Positions 1 through 6,231 of a DNA stretch of 8,464 nt are shown here, piece by piece. Source of the DNA: Acidobacteriota bacterium (GTDB lineage Bacteria; Acidobacteriota; Polarisedimenticolia; JAPUIV01); assembly GCA_027296665.1 (NCBI GenBank), contig JAPUIV010000154.1:1-8464 (forward strand). Reading direction: 5' to 3'. Each line of letters starts with the position of its first letter. Position 1 is the stretch's first letter. Position numbers and translations under genes: made by a program. The notes beneath the pieces were generated by a model. It saw only the letters and a list, made by a program, of their open reading frames with translations, searched no databases and was not told where the DNA came from.

Positions 1-281
1 CCCGTCAATTGCTCCTGGCGGATCTTCTGGGAAAAGCTGTTGAGCGCGGCCACAAGATAATGCTGAAACGCGATCCCGAACAACACATAGGGAAAATAGT
101 CATACCCTCCCAGGCGGTGTTCCAGTCCTGGAGCCTTCCCCAGCAGGCCCGAAACGAAGTACCAGAGGCTGACGGAAACAAAGATCCCGCCGAGTTCCAG
201 AACGAAAGCGGTACGATAGGATATCTGGTGCAGGAAATCCCGCTGGAGGAAGGCAAAAAACAGGGAAACCGATCGCTTCAA
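1..281 (-). CDS. ABC-2 type transporter permease, N-terminal part (cut by left window edge)
   Basis: Probable membrane permease of the ABC exporter whose ATPase is encoded just upstream. The visible 93 codons give a short basic, aromatic amphipathic start (LKRSVSLFFAFLQRDF), then two hydrophobic segments at about residues 24-46 and 61-83, then a charged loop ending SQKIRQEQLT. That arrangement is typical of ABC-2 permeases, where a QRDF-like elbow helix precedes TM1 and an EQ-x-TGT loop follows TM2. I chose the TTG at 281-279 because it overlaps the TGA of the ATPase gene (278-280), has a purine-rich Shine-Dalgarno AAGGGGAG (294-287) five nt upstream, and begins the only frame coding for a membrane protein. 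The longer ATG-started frame at 256 codes for an implausible Ser/Pro/Arg-rich peptide and is a shadow. Substrate unknown; the rest of the protein lies off the window. Confidence 0.8.
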   Translation of the reverse strand, partial: MKRSVSLFFAFLQRDFLHQISYRTAFVLELGGIFVSVSLWYFVSGLLGKAPGLEHRLGGYDYFPYVLFGIAFQHYLVAALNSFSQKIRQEQLT

Positions 282-1258
282 GAATTCTCCCCTTCCCGCA
301 ACCGATCGAACACCCCCTGAAGCGGATGCTCGCTACGCCGGCAACTGATGATCTTCACTCCCATACCGATGAACCGTTCCAGGTGATCACCCAGGGCGCC
401 CTCGCGTCCAGAGAGTTCAAGGGTAAGCCGGTACAGCCCGGGTTCCAGGCATTCCGATTCCAGGCCCGGTTCGTCAATCATTCTGGGGGAACGAACCGTG
501 AGGATGTAGGTTTCACCGGCCTGGTGCTGGGCGCAGATCTCGCCGGCACTTCCTTCGGCGACAATCTTTCCATTTTGCAGAACGGCCAGACGGTCGCACA
601 AGGTTTCCGCCTCGGCCAGGTTGTGGGTGGCCAGGAACACTGTCTTTCCCGCCTCCCGGTGCAATCGATCAATAACGAACCGGCGGAGCCGTTTCGCGGC
701 GGAAGGGTCCAGACTCCGGGTTGGCTCGTCCAGAAAGAGAATCGGCGGATCATGAAGAAGAGCGCGACAGATCGCGAGTTTTTGCCGCATGCCGGAGGAG
801 TAACTCAGAACGGGTTGGTCGGCCTTGGAGCCCAGTTCGAGCAGATCGAGAAGCATCGGAATGCGGGATGAGGCCTGACGGGAGGAAAGGTCGTACAGAC
901 GGGAAAAAAACCGCAAATTCTCCCTGCCGGTCAACCGCCAGTACAGGCTCCGTTCGCCGGATGGAACGATTCCGACGCTGGCCCGGACCCGGGAACCCTG
1001 CGAGCGGGTGTCAAACCCGTTCACCCGGACGGCCCCATCGGTCTGGCTGATCAGACTGGTAAGGATCTTGATCAGGGTGGACTTTCCCGCGCCGTTGGGA
1101 CCCAGAAGACCGTAAACAGTCCCGACCGGGACGGAAAGATCGATCCCCCGAAGGGCCTCCACTCGAAGGGAAGGGGTCCAGGGTTTGAACAGGACGGTGG
1201 ACAGGGACCTGCGCTTGCGAAAAGTTTTGGTCAGGCCGGTTGCTTCGATGGCGAGCAC
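278..1258 (-). CDS. ABC-2 type exporter, ATP-binding protein
   Basis: Cytoplasmic ATPase of an ABC exporter, 326 aa. In order: Walker A GPNGAGKST (residues 53-61), signature LSYSSGMRQK (151-160), Walker B ILFLDEPT (173-180) with catalytic Glu178, D-loop SLDP (182-185) and switch His212 in THNLAEAE. After about residue 245 comes a C-terminal domain of roughly 80 residues, as in DrrA/NodI-type exporters. The Q-loop region reads IVPSGERSLYWRLTGRENL (97-115). A glutamate (E102) stands roughly where a glutamine is usual, and I recall this ERS-YWRLTGR pattern as typical of one ABC-2 subgroup. About 20 basic residues (14-34) are inserted before the first core strand. The start is GTG at 1258-1256; an in-frame TAA directly precedes it, so no longer version is possible, and a weak SD (GGGAA) sits seven nt upstream. 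It is co-transcribed with the permease from the promoter at 1310-1338. The cargo cannot be told from sequence; the divergent Kdo operon permits, but does not prove, an envelope role. Confidence 0.95.
   Translation of the reverse strand: MLAIEATGLTKTFRKRRSLSTVLFKPWTPSLRVEALRGIDLSVPVGTVYGLLGPNGAGKSTLIKILTSLISQTDGAVRVNGFDTRSQGSRVRASVGIVPSGERSLYWRLTGRENLRFFSRLYDLSSRQASSRIPMLLDLLELGSKADQPVLSYSSGMRQKLAICRALLHDPPILFLDEPTRSLDPSAAKRLRRFVIDRLHREAGKTVFLATHNLAEAETLCDRLAVLQNGKIVAEGSAGEICAQHQAGETYILTVRSPRMIDEPGLESECLEPGLYRLTLELSGREGALGDHLERFIGMGVKIISCRRSEHPLQGVFDRLREGENS
287..294 (-). promoter_or_regulatory. Shine-Dalgarno for the TTG-started permease
   Basis: AAGGGGAG lies inside the last codons of the ABC ATPase gene and ends five nt before the TTG. 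Spacing and strength are good, which supports the non-ATG start and coupled translation of ATPase and permease. Confidence 0.6.
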
Positions 1259-1309
1259 TTACGGATTCCCGGATCGAAACAAGTAACCCTCTGGTATCGG
1301 AGGAGCGGG

Positions 1310-1338
1310 ATAATGCTATTAATTAGCGCTGATGTCAA
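1310..1338 (-). promoter_or_regulatory. Sigma70-like promoter for the ABC exporter operon
   Basis: On the minus strand, -35 TTGACA (1338-1333, perfect) is followed by a 17-nt spacer and -10 CATTAT (1315-1310, four of six matches). Transcription would start near 1303 and leave a leader of about 45 nt before the GTG at 1258. The spacer is AT-rich and contains the short inverted repeat GCTATTAATTAGC. Seen directly in sequence; activity is inferred. Confidence 0.65.
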
Positions 1339-1372
1339 GTTTTCCAGGCAGGCCGCAACCACATCCTGCGTT

Positions 1373-1401
1373 TTGACAATTTCGCAATGCTCCGTTACAA
1401 T
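1373..1401 (+). promoter_or_regulatory. Sigma70-like promoter for the Kdo/pyrG operon
   Basis: Perfect -35 TTGACA (1373-1378), a 17-nt spacer and -10 TACAAT (1396-1401, five of six matches). Transcription would start near 1408, giving a leader of about 28 nt before the kdsB ATG at 1436. The -10 overlaps an in-frame ATG at 1400 and lies downstream of the frame's first ATG at 1313, so neither upstream ATG can be in the mRNA; this fixes the kdsB start. Confidence 0.75.
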
Positions 1402-1435
1402 GGCCGCTGGTTCTCGTATTAGAGCCGTTTTCCAC

Positions 1436-2200
1436 ATGGTAGAATCAATCGGTGTCATTCCGGCACGGTTCGGATCCACCCGCTTCCCGGGAAAGGCGCT
1501 CGCCTCTCTCTGGGGAAAGCCCTTGGTCCAGCACGTGTATGAACGGGTCGCCAGGTGCAGGGCTCTGGAACGGGTCATCGTGGCGACCGATGACGAACGT
1601 GTGCAAAAAGCGGTCGAGTCCTTCGGCGGAACAGTTCAGATGACATCCTCAAGCCATCAGACGGGAACGGATCGGGTGGCGGAGATCGCCAAGTCGGTTT
1701 CTGCCGGCCTGTTCGTGAATATCCAGGGGGACGAGCTGTTCGTCGAACCCGAAGACCTTGCCCGTCTCGTCGAAGCGTTGCGAAGCCGGCCGGAACTGGA
1801 AATGGCCACCCTCCGGTTTCCCCTTTCCGATCCCGCATCGCTTGCCGATCCGAACGTGGTGAAGGTGGTCACGGACGCCCGGGACATGGCCCTGCTCTTC
1901 TCCAGGAGTCCCATCCCCTTTCATGTGGAGGGGAAGGAACCGGAAGATAATTCGCCGGATCGGGGTCTGCCCGCCGGCCTGCACCAGATACATGTCGGGG
2001 TATACGCCTATCGCCGGCAATGCCTACTGGAATTCTCCCGTCAGCCGCGCGGACGCCTGGAACAGGCGGAGAACCTGGAACAACTCCGCGCCCTGGAGCT
2101 CGGGATCGGGATCCTGGTCCTGCCGGCCACTGGCAGACCCAGGGGGATCAATACCCCGGAAGATCTCGCAGGTTTGAAAGAGGAAGATCTCAATCCATGA
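1436..2200 (+). CDS. kdsB: 3-deoxy-manno-octulosonate cytidylyltransferase (CMP-Kdo synthetase)
   Basis: Activates Kdo: Kdo + CTP gives CMP-Kdo + PPi, the cytoplasmic donor for Kdo transfer to lipid A. 254 aa, close to E. coli KdsB (248). Nucleotide-binding IPARFGSTRFPGK (8-20), VATDD (49-53), SHQTGTDR (73-80), metal-binding IQGDE (96-100), DPNVVKVV (138-145), FSRSPIPF (155-162), HVGVYAYR (186-193) and LEQAENLEQLR (208-218) are all present. The start at 1436 follows from the promoter position and from family alignment (two residues before the first strand); the SD is weak. Two departures from the usual active site: the proline of QGDEP is Leu101, and the C-terminal G-[IV]-D-T-P motif reads GINTPEDL, with Asn239 where E. 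coli has metal ligand Asp235 (numbering from memory). First gene of the operon; its TGA overlaps the pyrG ATG (ATGA). Confidence 0.96.
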   Translation: MVESIGVIPARFGSTRFPGKALASLWGKPLVQHVYERVARCRALERVIVATDDERVQKAVESFGGTVQMTSSSHQTGTDRVAEIAKSVSAGLFVNIQGDELFVEPEDLARLVEALRSRPELEMATLRFPLSDPASLADPNVVKVVTDARDMALLFSRSPIPFHVEGKEPEDNSPDRGLPAGLHQIHVGVYAYRRQCLLEFSRQPRGRLEQAENLEQLRALELGIGILVLPATGRPRGINTPEDLAGLKEEDLNP

Positions 2201-3837
2201 ATCTGAAAAAGACCTCAACGAAGTACATCTTCATCACCGGCGGCGTGGTCTCCTCCCTGGGGAAGGGGCTCGCGGCGGCCTCCATCGGCAGGCTTTTGCA
2301 GGCCAGGGGTTTCAGTGTGACCCTGCAAAAATTCGATCCCTACCTGAATGTCGACCCCGGCTTGATGAGCCCCTTCCAGCACGGCGAGGTCTATGTCACC
2401 GAAGACGGCACCGAAACCGATCTCGATCTGGGCCACTACGAACGGTTCACCAACACCCGTACCACGCGGGACCACAATTTCACAACCGGGAAAATCTACG
2501 AGACCGTCATCCGGAAAGAGCGGGGGGGAGAATACCTGGGCGCCACCGTGCAGGTGATCCCCCACATCACCGACGAGATCCAGAACGCGATCCGAAAGGT
2601 GTCCGAGGGTGTTGATATTCAGATCATCGAAATCGGCGGTACGGTCGGAGACATCGAATCGCTTCCTTTCCTGGAGGCGATCCGGCAGTTTCGTCTCGAG
2701 GTTGGCCCCTCCAACGCAATATTCGTGCATGTGACCCTGGTTCCCTTCATCAAGGCCACCGGGGAACAGAAGACGAAACCCACCCAGCATTCGGTCCGGG
2801 AACTTCGTGCCATCGGTATCCAGCCGGATATCCTCCTGTGCAGAACCGACAGGTTCCTTCCCCAGGAACTCAAGAGGAAGATCGCGCTCTTCTGCAATGT
2901 GTCCGAAGAGGCCGTGATCACCGCCAAGGACGTTCAAACGATTTACGAAGTCCCCCTGTTACTGGGCAAGGAAGGCCTCGACGCAATGATCCTCAAGCTC
3001 CTCGATCTCCCCTACCGGGACAAGAACATGGAAGACTGGAACGGCCTCGTTGCCACCCTCAAGAACCCCCGGGATGAAGTCAGCATTACCCTGGTGGGAA
3101 AATACGTTCAGTACCAGGATTCCTACAAGAGCCTCAACGAGGCGTTGGTCCACGGCGGAGTGGCCAATGGCCTCAAAGTGAACTTCCGGTGGGTCGAGGC
3201 GGACCAGGTCCCCGAGAAAGAACTGGAAAAGATCATTACCAGCGCGGACGGTGTTCTGGTGCCCGGTGGATTCGGAGTCCGGGGAGTCGACGGAATGTTG
3301 AATGCGGTGCGAGTGGCCCGGGAACAGAAGGTGCCGTTCTTCGGGATCTGCCTCGGGATGCAATGTGCCGTTATTGAATTCGCCCGAAACGTGTGCGGTT
3401 TCAAGGACGCAAACAGTTCCGAATTCGACCCCAAGGCGAAGCAGCAGATCTTTTTCAAATTGCGTGAACTCCAAGGCGTGAAGGAAATGGGCGGGAACAT
3501 GCGGCTGGGTGTCTACCCGTGTGAAATTCAACCCGGATCGTTTGCCGAACAGGCCTATGGAACTTCCCGGATTCAGGAACGCCACCGGCACCGATATGAA
3601 CTGAATCCAGAATACCTCAAGGATCTTACCGACCGCGGCCTGCGAATCACGGGCCTCTCTCCCGACGGCCGGTTTGTCGAAATGATCGAGGTTGGGGACC
3701 ATCCCTGGTTCCTCGCCTGTCAATTTCACCCTGAATTCAAATCCAAACCTCTCCAGCCCCATCCGCTGTTTCAAAAATTTATCGCGGCAAGTTATTCAAA
3801 CAAGAGAGCCCGTACCGCCGCGGCGCAAAAGATCTGA
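2197..3837 (+). CDS. pyrG: CTP synthase (glutamine-hydrolysing)
   Basis: Makes CTP from UTP, ATP and glutamine-derived ammonia in the cytoplasm. 546 aa, standard length. The N-terminal synthetase domain (about 1-270) carries ITGGVVSSLGKG (13-24), DPYLNVDPGLMSPFQHGEV (47-65), IEIGGTVGDIESLPF (144-158) and UTP-site KTKPTQ (192-197). The class I glutamine amidotransferase domain (about 295-535) has oxyanion-loop PGGFGVRG (356-363), nucleophile Cys385 in FFGICLGMQ, and His511/Glu513 in ACQFHPEF, so the triad is intact. The ATG at 2197 is chosen because the family starts a few residues before KYIFITGG, an SD-like AGAGGAAG sits about 10 nt upstream, and it overlaps the kdsB stop. An in-frame ATG at 2020 would add 59 aa that are only out-of-frame kdsB. 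Its place directly after kdsB suggests local CTP supply for CMP-Kdo formation, though it also serves nucleic acid and phospholipid synthesis. No attenuator leader is possible because there is no gap before it. Confidence 0.98.
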   Translation: MNLKKTSTKYIFITGGVVSSLGKGLAAASIGRLLQARGFSVTLQKFDPYLNVDPGLMSPFQHGEVYVTEDGTETDLDLGHYERFTNTRTTRDHNFTTGKIYETVIRKERGGEYLGATVQVIPHITDEIQNAIRKVSEGVDIQIIEIGGTVGDIESLPFLEAIRQFRLEVGPSNAIFVHVTLVPFIKATGEQKTKPTQHSVRELRAIGIQPDILLCRTDRFLPQELKRKIALFCNVSEEAVITAKDVQTIYEVPLLLGKEGLDAMILKLLDLPYRDKNMEDWNGLVATLKNPRDEVSITLVGKYVQYQDSYKSLNEALVHGGVANGLKVNFRWVEADQVPEKELEKIITSADGVLVPGGFGVRGVDGMLNAVRVAREQKVPFFGICLGMQCAVIEFARNVCGFKDANSSEFDPKAKQQIFFKLRELQGVKEMGGNMRLGVYPCEIQPGSFAEQAYGTSRIQERHRHRYELNPEYLKDLTDRGLRITGLSPDGRFVEMIEVGDHPWFLACQFHPEFKSKPLQPHPLFQKFIAASYSNKRARTAAAQKI

Positions 3838-4676
3838 TGGAACAACCGTTAGAAATCCTGAATGGGCTCCGGGTGGGCCCCGGTCAACCCCTGCTCCTTC
3901 TGGGCGGTCCTTGCGTGATCGAAAGCCTGGAACATTGTCTCCGGATGGCGCGGGCCATTCGCAAGGAAACCGAGGCGCGGGGCATCTCCTATGTTTTCAA
4001 GGCCTCCTTCGACAAGGCCAACCGCACCTCCGAGACATCATTTCGAGGACCGGGGCTTCTGGAAGGTCTCCGGGTTTTGAAAGCGGTGAAGGAGGAGGTG
4101 GGTGTACCGGTTCTATCTGACGTCCATGAGGTGAGCCAGGTGGAACCCGCTTCCGGCGTTCTGGACATTTTTCAGATTCCCGCCCTCCTTTGCCGCCAGA
4201 CCGATCTCCTCCTGGCCGCAGCCAGGACCGGACGGGCCGTCAACATCAAAAAGGGCCAATTCCTGGCCCCCGAGGACATGAAACATGCAGTTGCCAAGGC
4301 ACGGAAAGCCGGATGTGACCGAATTCTCCTCACCGAAAGGGGAACGACCTTCGGATACCATAACCTGGTGGTCGATTTCCGGGCTCTTCCAAAAATGAGT
4401 GATCTCGGATACCCGGTGATTTTCGATGCCTCGCATTCCGTTCAGCTTCCGGGCGGTAAAGGGGATGCCTCGGGCGGGGAATCCGAATTCATTCCGGTCC
4501 TTGCCCGGGCCGCCGTTGCCGTTGGCGTCGAGGGCGTATTTATAGAGATTCACGACCGCCCGGATGAGGCCCTCTCCGACGGCCCCAATGCTTTGCCCTT
4601 GGATCGCCTTCCCGCCCTTCTCGACGACCTTTGTGCGCTGCATGACCTGGGGCAAAAACGGATGAAGAGATGTTGA
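3837..4676 (+). CDS. kdsA: 3-deoxy-8-phosphooctulonate synthase (Kdo-8-P synthase), metal-dependent type
   Basis: Condenses phosphoenolpyruvate with D-arabinose-5-phosphate to Kdo-8-phosphate. 279 aa TIM-barrel enzyme. Conserved segments are GGPCVIES (23-30), YVFKASFDKANR (52-63), RGPGLLEGL (70-78), SDVHE (94-98), QIPALLCRQTDL (113-124), NIKKGQFLAPEDM (136-148), RGTTFGYHNLVVD (168-180), FDASHSVQLPGG (196-207) and SDGPNALPL (247-255). Cys26 (GGPC rather than GGMN), His200, Glu237 and Asp248 match the metal ligands of the Aquifex-type enzyme, so I infer the metal-dependent class rather than the E. coli metal-independent class. The ATG shares one base with the pyrG stop (TGATG). No convincing SD precedes it, so reinitiation by ribosomes finishing pyrG is likely. 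Supplied by KdsD and drained by KdsC, both encoded immediately downstream. Confidence 0.97.
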   Translation: MEQPLEILNGLRVGPGQPLLLLGGPCVIESLEHCLRMARAIRKETEARGISYVFKASFDKANRTSETSFRGPGLLEGLRVLKAVKEEVGVPVLSDVHEVSQVEPASGVLDIFQIPALLCRQTDLLLAAARTGRAVNIKKGQFLAPEDMKHAVAKARKAGCDRILLTERGTTFGYHNLVVDFRALPKMSDLGYPVIFDASHSVQLPGGKGDASGGESEFIPVLARAAVAVGVEGVFIEIHDRPDEALSDGPNALPLDRLPALLDDLCALHDLGQKRMKRC

Positions 4677-5623
4677 AATCCGCAAGGGAGGTTCTGGAGA
4701 TTGAGGCCCAGGCGATCCGGGACGTGGCGAATCGGCTCGGGCCGTCGTTTATTCGAGCGGTCGATCTCCTGTTCGGGTGCCGGGGCCGGGTGATTATCAC
4801 CGGGATGGGAAAATCAGGAATCATCGGAACAAAATTGGCGGCCACCTTCTCGAGCACCGGGACCCCCTCCCTGTTCCTCCATCCCGCCGAGGCGATTCAC
4901 GGGGACATCGGCACGGTGACCGTCACCGATATCGTCCTGGCCATTTCCAATAGCGGAGAGACCGAAGAGATTTTGAAACTACTCGATTATCTTCAACGCC
5001 TGAACATTCCCCTGATTTCCATGGTGGGCCAGACCGAATCGACCCTGGCCCGGGACAGCCAGGTGGTTCTCGACATCAGCGTCCGGGAAGAAGCCTGTCC
5101 CCTGGGACTCGCCCCTACCGCCAGCACAACGGCCGCCCTGGCGTTGGGAGATGCCCTCGCCATGGTGATCTCGAAGAAACGGGGTTTTACCACCGAGGAT
5201 TTCGTGGTACGCCACCCGGGAGGCCAGATCGGAAAGTCGATGCTCCGGGTGGAGAACCTCATGCAGACGGGAAAAGCCGTACCCTCGATCCCCCGCAACA
5301 CTCCGATGCAGGAGGCGATCGTGGAAATGTCGGCAAAAGGTTTTGGAATGACAAACGTGGTCGACGAGAAGGGAGACCTGGTCGGAATCCTGACAGACGG
5401 AGACCTTCGAAGACTTCTGTCCAAGGGGAGAAACCTCCTCGATAGACCCATTCACGAATGCATGTCGAAAGATCCGATCACGATCGACCGGAAGGAACTC
5501 GCGACCCGGGCGCTCCATCTTCTCGAATCGAAAAAGATCACATCCCTTGCCGTGGTTGAGGGGGGAAACCATCTTGTCGGATTAATCCACCTTCATCATC
5601 TCTGGCGAACGGGGATGATATGA
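4670..5623 (+). CDS. kdsD: Arabinose-5-phosphate isomerase (SIS domain plus two CBS domains)
   Basis: Interconverts ribulose-5-phosphate and arabinose-5-phosphate, the entry step to Kdo. 317 aa (KpsF/GutQ family). The SIS domain (about 1-190) carries GMGKSGIIGTKLAATFSSTG (45-64), HPAEAIHGD (71-79), SNSGETEE (93-100), CPLGLAPTAST (143-153) and VRHPGGQIGK (180-189). CBS domains follow at about 196-252 and 259-315. Lys48, His77, Glu100, Glu141 and His182 correspond, at a constant offset of 11, to E. coli KdsD Lys59, His88, Glu111, Glu152 and His193 (recalled from memory), so the catalytic set looks complete. The ATG lies within the last codons of kdsA (7-nt overlap); an alternative TTG three bases on (4673) is possible. 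The SD is poor (AAGAG abutting the ATG), again pointing to coupled translation. The CBS pair may bind a nucleotide or nucleotide-sugar effector. kpsF is the synonym used in capsule loci. Confidence 0.96.
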   Translation: MLKSAREVLEIEAQAIRDVANRLGPSFIRAVDLLFGCRGRVIITGMGKSGIIGTKLAATFSSTGTPSLFLHPAEAIHGDIGTVTVTDIVLAISNSGETEEILKLLDYLQRLNIPLISMVGQTESTLARDSQVVLDISVREEACPLGLAPTASTTAALALGDALAMVISKKRGFTTEDFVVRHPGGQIGKSMLRVENLMQTGKAVPSIPRNTPMQEAIVEMSAKGFGMTNVVDEKGDLVGILTDGDLRRLLSKGRNLLDRPIHECMSKDPITIDRKELATRALHLLESKKITSLAVVEGGNHLVGLIHLHHLWRTGMI

Positions 5624-6231
5624 AGAAAAGGACAACCGTCTCCAGCCGGAAGCCATTAACCCGTCGCGCCGTCCTGGCCCGGGCGAAAAAGATCCGGATG
5701 ATTCTCATGGATGTCGACGGAGTTCTTACCGATGGGCGCATCCTTCTTTTTGATAATCATAGGGAAATCAAATCCTTCGACGTCAAGGACGGTGTCGCGA
5801 TCCACCTGGCGCGGCGTGCGGGGCTCCTCACCGGCGTGATCACCGGTAGATCATCGGAAGCAGTCCGCCTCCGGGCCCAAGAACTGAAACTCGATGAGGT
5901 GCACCAGAATGCCCTCGACAAGCTTCCCGTCTATCGAAAGATCCTCGCGAAGCACTCCCTTTCGGACGAGGAGGTTTGCTACATGGGAGACGACTGGGTG
6001 GACATTCCGATACTCCGGCGCGTCGGCTTTGCCGTCGTTCCATCTGATGCAGATCCGGAAGCAAAAAAACAGGCCCACCTGCAGACTCGAAGTGCCGGGG
6101 GACGCGGAGCGGTGCGTGAAACAGTGGATATCATCCTTCGTGCCCAGGGGAAACGCGACTCCATTCTTTCCCAATACCTGGGAAGGCCGGTGGATGGAAC
6201 CGGAAGAAAAAGAGCCGGAGGAACCAGATGA
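5620..6231 (+). CDS. kdsC: 3-deoxy-manno-octulosonate-8-phosphatase (KdsC, HAD family)
   Basis: Hydrolyses Kdo-8-phosphate to Kdo and phosphate. 203 aa, C0-type HAD phosphatase without a cap, as in the tetrameric KdsC family. Motif I is MDVDGVLTDG (30-39) with nucleophile Asp31 and acid/base Asp33; then FDVKDGVAI (53-61), motif II VITGRSS (73-79), motif III Lys101 in LDKLPVYRKI, and motif IV MGDDWVDIPILRRVG (122-136). The Gly-rich end AGGRGAVRE (159-167) is typical and closes the neighbouring active site. The protein is somewhat longer than usual at both ends: about 25 basic residues precede motif I, and about 35 residues, partly Arg/Lys/Gly-rich, follow the Gly-rich segment. The ATG overlaps the kdsD stop (ATGA) behind a GGGGAT SD. 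The basic C-terminal codons double as the ribosome-binding site of the next gene. Confidence 0.95.
   Translation: MKKRTTVSSRKPLTRRAVLARAKKIRMILMDVDGVLTDGRILLFDNHREIKSFDVKDGVAIHLARRAGLLTGVITGRSSEAVRLRAQELKLDEVHQNALDKLPVYRKILAKHSLSDEEVCYMGDDWVDIPILRRVGFAVVPSDADPEAKKQAHLQTRSAGGRGAVRETVDIILRAQGKRDSILSQYLGRPVDGTGRKRAGGTR
6217..6222 (+). promoter_or_regulatory. Strong Shine-Dalgarno for the LapA-like gene, inside kdsC
   Basis: GGAGGA ends five nt before the ATG at 6228 and is the best ribosome-binding site of the operon, so the last gene may be translated more independently than kdsA or kdsD. Confidence 0.65.

Noticed and set aside
5..256. ATG-started 83-codon frame on the minus strand
   Set aside because: Out of frame with the TTG-started permease; its product is Ser/Pro/Arg-rich with no membrane segments, whereas the TTG frame gives a convincing ABC-2 permease N-terminus with an SD.
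1315..1327. Short inverted repeat GCTATTAATTAGC in the leftward promoter spacer, as an operator
   Set aside because: Arms of only four bases in an AT-rich spacer are expected by chance; no second copy was noticed near the other promoter.
2020..2196. 59-codon N-terminal extension of pyrG
   Set aside because: It lies entirely in another frame of kdsB, is low-complexity Pro/Gly/Arg/Thr-rich, and the family begins at the ATG at 2197.
2215..3774. Long antisense open frames under pyrG (240 and 271 codons)
   Set aside because: They mirror a gene with intact catalytic motifs; antisense open frames are common in GC-rich DNA, and their products show no domain.
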